DNA of 64,000 bases from Mycobacterium kyogaense. GTDB taxonomy: Bacteria; Actinomycetota; Actinomycetes; Mycobacteriales; Mycobacteriaceae. Shown in pieces: positions 53,816 through 61,300 of this stretch; the stretch's first letter is position 1, and every line of letters starts with the position of its first letter. The position numbers were made by a program, and so were the translations under genes. Below the pieces are notes generated by a model, which saw only the letters and a list, made by a program, of their open reading frames with translations, ran no database searches and had not been told where the DNA came from. The stretch spans positions 1 to 64,000 of the forward strand of contig NZ_QJUA01000006.1 in NCBI RefSeq assembly GCF_003254575.1. The letters are read 5' to 3'.

Positions 53816-55651
53816 TTAGAAGGCCGCTTCGTCCAGCTCCATGATCTCGTTGTCGAGGTTGTCGACGATCGCGCGGGTGCTTGTCAGCATCGGCAGCATG
53901 TTCTTCGCGAAGAACGACGCCACCGCCAGCTTGCCCTCGTAGAAGGCCCGCTCGTCACCGGAGGCACCGGCGTCGAGCTTCTCGATCGCCACCGCGGCCT
54001 GACGCTGCAGCAGCCAGCCGATCATCAGGTCGCCGACGCTCATCAGGAAGCGCACCGAACCGAGGCCCACCTTGTAGATGCTCGCGGCGTCGTCCTGGGC
54101 GGCCATCAGGTAGCCGGTCAGCGACGCGGCCATGCCCTGCACGTCCTCCAGCGCGGTCGCCAGCAGCGCACGCTCGGCCTTCAGGCGGCCGTTGCCGGTC
54201 TCCGACTTCACGAACTGCTCGATCTGGCCGGCGACGTGCGCCAGTGCCACACCCTTGTCGCGGACGATCTTGCGGAAGAAGAAGTCCTGCGCCTGGATGG
54301 CGGTGGTGCCTTCGTACAGCGAGTCGATCTTGGCGTCGCGGATGTACTGCTCGACCGGGTAGTCCTGCAGGAAGCCCGAACCACCGAAGGTCTGCAGCGA
54401 CTCGGTGAGCTTGGCGTAGGCCTGCTCCGAGCCGACGCCCTTGACGATCGGCAGCATCAGGTCGTTGACCTTGACGGCCAGCTCCGGCTCGATGCCGTGG
54501 ATGGTCTTGGCCACCTCGGAGTCCTGGTGGGTGGCGGTGAACAGGTACAGCGCGCGCAGGCCCTCGGCGTACGCCTTCTGGGTCATCAGCGAGCGACGCA
54601 CGTCCGGGTGGTGCGTGATGGTCACGCGCGGCGCGGTCTTGTCCGTCATCTGGGTCAGGTCGGCACCCTGCACGCGCGACTTCGCGTACTCCAGCGCGTT
54701 CAGGTAACCGGTCGACAGCGTGGCGATGGCCTTGGTGCCCACCATCATTCGGGCCTGCTCGATGACGTCGAACATCTGCGCGATGCCGTCGTGCACCTCG
54801 CCGACGAGCCAGCCGACGGCGGGGGTGCCGTGCTGGCCGAGCGAGAGCTCACAGGTGGCCGAGACCTTCAGGCCCATCTTGTGCTCGACGTTGGTGACGA
54901 AGACGCCGTTGCGCTCGCCGGGCTCACCGGTCTCGGGGTCGAAGTGGAACTTCGGCACGAAGAACAGCGACAGACCCTTGGTGCCCGGTCCGGCGCCCTC
55001 GGGGCGGGCCAGCACCAGATGCATGATGTTCTCGAACAGGTCGTCCGAATCGGCCGAGGTGATGAAGCGCTTCACCCCGTCGATGTGCCAGGTGCCATCG
55101 GCCTGCTGAAGGGCCTTGGTGCGGCCGGCGCCGACATCGGAACCGGCATCCGGCTCGGTCAGCACCATGGTTGAGCCCCAGCCACGCTCGGCGGCCAGCA
55201 TGGCCCACTTCTTCTGCTCCTCGGTGCCGAGGTGGTAGAAGATGTCGGCGAATCCGGCGCCCATCGCATACATGTAGACGGCGGGGTTGGCGCCCAGGAT
55301 GTGCTCCTGCAGGGCCCAGGACAGCGCGCTGGGCATCGGCGTTCCGCCGAGTTCCTCGCTGACCGAGAGCTTGTCCCAGCCACCCTCGACGACGGCGCGA
55401 ACCGACTTCTTGAAGGCCTCGGGCAGCGTCACGGTGTGGGTCTTGGGGTCGAACACCGGCGGGTTGCGGTCACCCTCCTCGAAGGAGGCTGCGACCGGGC
55501 CCTCGGCGAGCTTGGCTATCTCGCCAAGCATGTCGACGGCGGTCTCGACGTCGAGGTCGGCGTATGAGCCCTGGCCCAGCGCCTTGTCGAGTCCGAGTAC
55601 CTCGAACAGGTTGAACACCTGATCACGAACATTGCTCTTGTAGTGGCCCAC
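53816..55651 (-). CDS. fadE5: Acyl-CoA dehydrogenase FadE5
   Basis: The 611-residue ACAD begins [17 protein letters not shown] and carries [19 protein letters not shown] and the C-terminal catalytic-base region [17 protein letters not shown]. FadE5 has broad acyl-CoA specificity and performs the first step of beta-oxidation. The GTG at 55651 has AGGAGGAAAA directly upstream, excluding the longer in-frame start. A TATAGT -10 (55725-55730) with TTGCGT 16 bases upstream gives a leader of about 67 bases, with an operator just after the transcript start. A strong terminator follows. A paralogue sits at 20226. Confidence 0.96.
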   Translation of the reverse strand: MGHYKSNVRDQVFNLFEVLGLDKALGQGSYADLDVETAVDMLGEIAKLAEGPVAASFEEGDRNPPVFDPKTHTVTLPEAFKKSVRAVVEGGWDKLSVSEELGGTPMPSALSWALQEHILGANPAVYMYAMGAGFADIFYHLGTEEQKKWAMLAAERGWGSTMVLTEPDAGSDVGAGRTKALQQADGTWHIDGVKRFITSADSDDLFENIMHLVLARPEGAGPGTKGLSLFFVPKFHFDPETGEPGERNGVFVTNVEHKMGLKVSATCELSLGQHGTPAVGWLVGEVHDGIAQMFDVIEQARMMVGTKAIATLSTGYLNALEYAKSRVQGADLTQMTDKTAPRVTITHHPDVRRSLMTQKAYAEGLRALYLFTATHQDSEVAKTIHGIEPELAVKVNDLMLPIVKGVGSEQAYAKLTESLQTFGGSGFLQDYPVEQYIRDAKIDSLYEGTTAIQAQDFFFRKIVRDKGVALAHVAGQIEQFVKSETGNGRLKAERALLATALEDVQGMAASLTGYLMAAQDDAASIYKVGLGSVRFLMSVGDLMIGWLLQRQAAVAIEKLDAGASGDERAFYEGKLAVASFFAKNMLPMLTSTRAIVDNLDNEIMELDEAAF

Positions 55652-55699
55652 TTTTCCTCCTCGTCGAGAACGCCACATGCGGTTGGGTACTCACGGCTA

Positions 55700-55717
55700 A
55701 GTTACCCACCAGTAACT
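55700..55717. promoter_or_regulatory. TTAC-N6-GTAA operator of fadE5
   Basis: AGTTAC and GTAACT are exact arms around CCACCA, immediately downstream of the expected fadE5 transcript start. A third half-site reading GTAACT lies at 55738-55743, between the -35 and -10 elements. Repression by the same protein that binds 50290-50305 is inferred. Confidence 0.7.
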
Positions 55718-55889
55718 GCGCGCTACTATACCGTCCGGTAACTTCAACGCAAGATCACTGTGAGCAATTTCTGCCCAGCGACCAACCCAGCAGTTGGCCG
55801 GGCTCGGTTTTCGGTCCCAAATCTGCCTCTGAGCAGGCCATATGCGACCCTGTGATGATTGTCACGTTTGGTTGTCTAGGGTGTGAAGC

Positions 55890-56978
55890 ATGGCGTCCAG
55901 CATCGGTGTCGCGGTATGGGGAACGGGCAACATGGGAGCGACGGCGATCCGCTCGCTGACCGCGTTTCCCGGGTTGCGGTTGACGGCGGTGCTCACGTCG
56001 TCAGACGACAAGGCCGGCCGGGATGCGGCGACGTTCGCCGGTCTGGACGCACCGACGGGGATCGAGGCGACCACCGACGTCGAGACGGTGCTCGCCGCTG
56101 CCGACGCGGTGGCCTACATGGCCTCCGGTGACATCCGGCCCGACGACGCGGTCGCCGACATCGAACGATGCCTGCGGGCCGGCGCCCATGTGGTCACCCC
56201 GTCGCTGTACTCGCTCTACGACCCGGCGTCGGCCCCGCCGGAGTGGGTCCAGCGCCTGACCGCCGCCGCCGAGGAAGGCGGGGCATCCCTGCTGGTCAGC
56301 GGCGTCGACCCCGGCTGGGCCAATGATGCGCTGGCCGTGACGGCCGCCGGCCTGTGCACGCGCATCCGCACGATCACCTGCCAGGAGATCTTCGACTACT
56401 CCACCTACGACCAGCCCTACGCGGTGCGGGTGTCGTGCGGTTTCGGCGGCCCGATGGACGAGACCCCGATGATGCTGCTGCCGTCGATTCCGACGATGGT
56501 CTGGGGCGGCAACATCCGGCTCATCGGCCGCGGGCTCGGTATGGAGGTCGACGAGATCACCGAGGAGGTCGAGCGGCTACCGCTGGAGGGCACCGTGGAC
56601 ACGGTGATGGGCCGGTTCGAGAAGGGCACTCAGGGTGCGTTCTTCCTGCGGGTGATCGGCTGGGCCGGCGGGCAACAACGGGTGATCGTCGAGCACATCA
56701 CCCGTATCCACCCCTCCTGTGCGCCGGACTGGCCGCAGCCCGATCAGGGGGTCGGCGACCACCGCGTGATCATCGACGGCGACCCGCAGCTGACCATCGT
56801 GACGAGGGCCGACGTGCCCGGCGGCACCCGCGCCGACGGCGGCAACACCACCGCGGCCAACCGTCTGCTGGGTGCGATCGGGTGGCTCGTCACGCAGAAA
56901 CCGGGCATCCACGACGGGCTCGACGTCCCGCTCCATCCGCCTCTCGCGCCGGAAGTGGAGGCGACCCGCTGGGCCTGA
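55890..56978 (+). CDS. NAD(P)-binding amine/dihydrodipicolinate-reductase-like dehydrogenase
   Basis: The 362-residue protein has an N-terminal Rossmann motif WGTGNMGATAIRSL, a central SGVDPGWANDAL and a C-terminal HPPLAPEVEA. These features resemble the 2,4-diaminopentanoate dehydrogenase/DapB-like group, many of which are uncharacterised in mycobacteria. TAGGGT (55877-55882) is seven bases before the ATG, giving a leaderless mRNA. It converges on the SDR gene at 56989. The substrate is unknown. Confidence 0.8.
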   Translation: MASSIGVAVWGTGNMGATAIRSLTAFPGLRLTAVLTSSDDKAGRDAATFAGLDAPTGIEATTDVETVLAAADAVAYMASGDIRPDDAVADIERCLRAGAHVVTPSLYSLYDPASAPPEWVQRLTAAAEEGGASLLVSGVDPGWANDALAVTAAGLCTRIRTITCQEIFDYSTYDQPYAVRVSCGFGGPMDETPMMLLPSIPTMVWGGNIRLIGRGLGMEVDEITEEVERLPLEGTVDTVMGRFEKGTQGAFFLRVIGWAGGQQRVIVEHITRIHPSCAPDWPQPDQGVGDHRVIIDGDPQLTIVTRADVPGGTRADGGNTTAANRLLGAIGWLVTQKPGIHDGLDVPLHPPLAPEVEATRWA

Positions 56979-56988
56979 GGCTTTCCGA

Positions 56989-57780
56989 TCAGTGACCGGC
57001 CAGGCGCTTGTTGACCAGCCGGGTGAGCCACGCGGGAGAGAACCGCGCCCCCGCCGCCAACGCCTTGGCCTGTGTGCCGACCGGGAAATGCACCTGCCGC
57101 AACATTTTGCGAGGCAGCGTCGGCTCGATCGCCGCGGCGATGCCTCCGGCGATGTCCTGCGCGGTCAGCCGGATACCGAGTGAGGTGGTGGTACCGGTGC
57201 TGACGTCTTTGGTCATCGCGGTGTTCACGTACAGCGGCCACATGTCGATCACGCGGATGTCGTGGCGGCCCCACTCCAGGTTCAGCGCTTCGGTCATCGC
57301 ACGGACGAAGAACTTGGTGGCGCTGTAGTTGGCCAGTTCGGCCTGCCCGTAGATCGCCGACGCCGAGCCCAGGTTGACCACCACGGCACCGGGGGTGCTC
57401 TTCAGGTACGGAAAGCCGGCATGCAGCCCGTTGACCACACCCTTGACGTTGACCTCGACCTCGCGGTGGTGCACCTCAAGGGGAATCTCCTCGAAGCGGC
57501 CGGCATTGAGCAGCCCCGCATTGTTGATCAGGACGTCGAGCCTGCCGCCTGCGGTCTCGTGGAACTCGGCCAGCCGGCGACCCATCTCCTCGGCGTCGGT
57601 GACGTCGAGGTGACCGACGACACCGCGGCCACCCACCGCCTTCAGGTCGTTGTCGAGGACGGCCAGCCGCTCGTCGTCGATGTCGTAGGCGCCGACGAAG
57701 TAGCCGCGCTGGGCGAGGAGCAGTGCGGTGGCACGACCGATGCCGGTCGCCCCGCCGGTGATGAAGACCGATCTGGTCAT
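56989..57780 (-). CDS. Short-chain dehydrogenase/reductase
   Basis: The 263-residue SDR has ITGGATGIGRATAL, NNAGLLNAG and the catalytic YSATK, with the upstream serine in LGSASAIYG. The C-terminal 40 residues are basic and could contact membrane. AAGGAGC precedes the ATG. It follows tspO by 12 bases in the same direction, forming a two-gene operon. The substrate is unknown. Confidence 0.88.
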   Translation of the reverse strand: MTRSVFITGGATGIGRATALLLAQRGYFVGAYDIDDERLAVLDNDLKAVGGRGVVGHLDVTDAEEMGRRLAEFHETAGGRLDVLINNAGLLNAGRFEEIPLEVHHREVEVNVKGVVNGLHAGFPYLKSTPGAVVVNLGSASAIYGQAELANYSATKFFVRAMTEALNLEWGRHDIRVIDMWPLYVNTAMTKDVSTGTTTSLGIRLTAQDIAGGIAAAIEPTLPRKMLRQVHFPVGTQAKALAAGARFSPAWLTRLVNKRLAGH

Positions 57781-57792
57781 GCGTTGCTCCTT

Positions 57793-58287
57793 CTAGGAAT
57801 TGAGTTGCCAGACAGCGAAATTGAGGCACAGCGCGAACGCTGACCATGCCAGGTAGGGGACAAGGAGCCAGCCGGCGACCGCGCTCCTGCGGAAGAACAG
57901 GACGACGGTGCCGATCAGGACCAGCACCAGCACGCTCAGTTCGGCGAACGCGATGCCACGCCAGCCCAGACCGAAGAACAGCGGTGTCCACGCCGCGTTG
58001 AGCAGCAGCTGTACCGCGTAGGCGACCAGGGCGGGACGGGTCTGCGACCACGGTCCGCTGCGCCACACCAGCCAGGCCGCGACAGCCATCATCGTGTACA
58101 GCAATGTCCACACGGGGCCGAACACCCACGACGGCGGCGCCCACGCCGGCTGGTCAAGCCGGGCGTAGTCCTCGGCGGACGTGGCCGACGCGAGACCGCC
58201 CAGCGCCGACGCCACGACGACGGCCGCGATCGAGATCGCGAGCGCGATAACGTTTTTCGAGCGCGTGGGCTGATAACTGTCAACCAT
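57793..58287 (-). CDS. tspO: TspO/MBR-family membrane protein
   Basis: The 164-residue protein has five transmembrane helices and the family hallmarks WAPPSWVFGPVWTLLYTMM, LNAAWTPLFFG and YLAWSAFALCLNFAVW. TspO proteins bind porphyrins or cholesterol-like ligands and are linked to oxidative stress. TAGGGT lies eight bases before the ATG, suggesting a leaderless mRNA. It is upstream of an SDR gene and downstream of a polyketide synthase on the same strand with a 70-base gap. Confidence 0.95.
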   Translation of the reverse strand: MVDSYQPTRSKNVIALAISIAAVVVASALGGLASATSAEDYARLDQPAWAPPSWVFGPVWTLLYTMMAVAAWLVWRSGPWSQTRPALVAYAVQLLLNAAWTPLFFGLGWRGIAFAELSVLVLVLIGTVVLFFRRSAVAGWLLVPYLAWSAFALCLNFAVWQLNS

Positions 58288-58357
58288 GGCGCCCCACCCT
58301 ACCGGGCGGGTGTGCGCCGCCGGCCGGCGCGGTCAGGACGTCGGAATTCTGTTCGAT

Positions 58358-61300
58358 TTATCCGGACTGCTCCGCGTCGGCGGCTGGTTCAGCGTTTGCT
58401 TCAGCGTCGGGCAGCTGGCCCACCAGGTATTCGGCCAGCCCGCCGATCGTCGGGTAGTCGAACACCGCGGTGGCGTTGATCGTGAACGCGCCGCCGAACT
58501 GGCTGTGCAGCCGGTTCCGCAGCTCGATCGCCATCAGAGAATCCGTGCCGAGGTCCAGGAACCGCGACGACGCTGCCGGCGGCTGCGCCAGGCGCAGGAA
58601 GTTCTGCACCTCGCGCTGCAGGAACTCGGTGACGAACCCGGCCCGCGCGGGGACGGGGATCTCCTGCAGCTGCCGCAGCAGCTCACTGTCTCCGGTGACC
58701 TCACCGCCGTCGCGAGGCAGGACCAGGTCCAGGATCGGCGGGCGCGCCGCACCCAACACCTTGGCCGCGCGAGCCCAGTTGGCCTTGATCACCGTCGCCT
58801 GCCCGGTCCCGTTGGCCACCACCTCGGCCAGTGCGCCCAGCGCCGCCGACGGTTCCAGCGGGATCAAACCCTGGGCGCTGATGTTGGCACTCGCGGCCTC
58901 CGATGACGCCATCCCGCCCCGGCCCCAGGGGCCGAAGTTGATGCCGGTCGCCGGAAGGCCGGCGGCGCGGCGCTGCGCGACCAGCCCGTCCAGGTACGCG
59001 TTGGCGGTCGCGTAGTTGGCCTGGCCCGGCGAGCCGAAGATGCTCGACACCGACGACGACACGATGAAGAACTCGAGATCGTCGTCTCGGGTCAGCCGAT
59101 CCAGATGGGATGCGCCGAACGCCTTGGGCGCCAACGTCGTCCGGAATCGATCGAGATCGAGACCGGACAGCAGCGCGTCGTCGAGCACCCCGGCCAGGTG
59201 CAGGACCCCACCGAGCGGCGGCAACTCGGCCCGGATGTGCGCCAGCAGCCGGTGCACGTCGTCGGAGTCTCCGACGTCGGCGGTGACGACGTGCACGCGG
59301 CAGCGGTGTCGCTCGACGATGTCGTCGATGAGCTGCTGGGCCTCTGTCGACGGGGCCCGGCGGCTGGTGAGCACCAGGTCCCCCGCGCCGAGCTGGGCCA
59401 GGTGTGCCGCGGTGTGCAGCCCGATCGCCCCGAGGCCGCCGGTGATCAGATAGGTCCGGTCTGAGCGCGGCTGCAGCGGCGCGGGCATCTGCACGACGAT
59501 CTTGCCGATGTGACGGGCCTGCTGCATCCGCCGGAACGCCGACCGGGCCTCGGTCAGCGGGTAGATCTCGGCGGGCAGTGGTGTCCATTCGCCCTGTGCC
59601 AGTCCGTCCGACACCTCGGTCAGCAGATCCCGGATGCGGTCGGGTTCGCTGAACATGACCGTGTCCAGCGCGACGATCTCGTAGGCGATGTCGGGGCGGG
59701 CGGCAGCCATCTGCTCGGTGCTCCAGATGTCGCGCTTGGCGATCTCGGCGAACCGACCGCCCTGAGCCGTCGCGCGCAGCGTCGCGTCGATGAACCCTTC
59801 GCCGGTCAGGCTGTTGAGCACCACGTCGACGCCGGCGCCGCCGGTGTCGGCCAGGATATGGTCGGCGAATTCCGTTGTGCGCGAGTCGTAGACGTATTTG
59901 ACGCCGAGGCGGCGCAGGGTGTCGCGCTTGAACGTGCTCGCGGTCGCGAACACCTCGGCGCCGCAGCGCTGCGCCATCTGCACGGCGGCCAGGCCCACAC
60001 CGCCGCTCGCGGCGTGGATGAGCACCTTGTCGCCCGGCTTGAGTTGGGCCCAGTCGAACGACAGCCGGACCGTCAGCGCGGCCGCGGGGATGGTCGCAGC
60101 GTCCACCGCGCTGATGCCGTCGGGGATCGGCGCGAGGAACTGGCCGGGCACGTTGAACCGGCTCGCGAAGGCTCCCTGCATGGACCCGTAGACGCGCTGA
60201 CCGACGGTCAACCCCGTGACGCCGTCGCCGATCTGGGTGACGGTGCCGGCGAAGTCACCGCCGATCGGGCCCGGATCGCCGGGGTAGAGGCCGAGCACGT
60301 TGAGCACGTCGCGGAAGTTCAGACCCGCGGCCTCCACCCGCACCTGTACGTATCCGTCGGCGGGCGGTTCGACCTCGGTCTCGGTCAGCCGCAGGTTGTC
60401 GATCGCCCCGCGTTCGGTGGGCGCGAGCACATAGTCGCTCGCGCGTGGGACGCTCAAGTGTCCGCTGCGCGACCACGGGAGCAGTCGCGATGCCAGCAGC
60501 TTGCCCTGTCGCACAGCCATTTCCGGTTCGTCGACGGGCGCAGACACCAGACGGGCGAGAACCGCCACGGCCTCGGCCGAACCGTCGCAGTCGACCAGCC
60601 GGGGTCGTAGCGCCGGTTCCTCGTTGACCGCGGTGCGGCCGAAACCCCACAGCGCCGCCTGCACCGGATCGACCGGTTCTCCGGACTCGCAGGCCACGGC
60701 CCGCTCGGTCGCGATCCACAGTCCGCCGGGCAACTTCACCTCGCCGCCCTGGACGGCATGCACCGCGCTGAGCAGTTCGGCGATCTCCCGCTCCAGACGA
60801 ACATCCGGCGTGCCCTCCTGCGGCCCGGCCGCCCGCCAGACGACCCCGGAGAAGCCGACACCGCGCTGCTGGGCCTCGGTCAGCACCTGGCCGAGCGGGG
60901 TCGTGTCGGTGGCGCGGTCGACGGCGATGGCGCCGGGAACGAGGGCGGCCAGCTCGGCGAAGTTGGCGATCAGCCAGGTGCCGTTCGGCGGCACCGCCTC
61001 AGTCTCGGTCTCGGTCTCGGGGAGGGGAACCTCGTGCCAGCCCACGGTGTAGAGCAGCCGGCCGGTGTCGCCGCCCAGGCCACGCAGCAGGGCTTCCCGG
61101 GGCGCACGCTTGACCGTGAACTCCCGGATGCCGCCCAGGCGGTTGCCGTCACGATCGACGAAATCCAGGTCGAACACCTGGGTTTCGCTGTCGAGGGCGC
61201 TCTGGTGCCACGTCGCGCGGCAGTAGAACCGTCGGGGCATCGGTTGCTGCACGGACACCTGGCCGTACCGCAGCGGCAGGTAGAGATCGGAGACGCCCTG

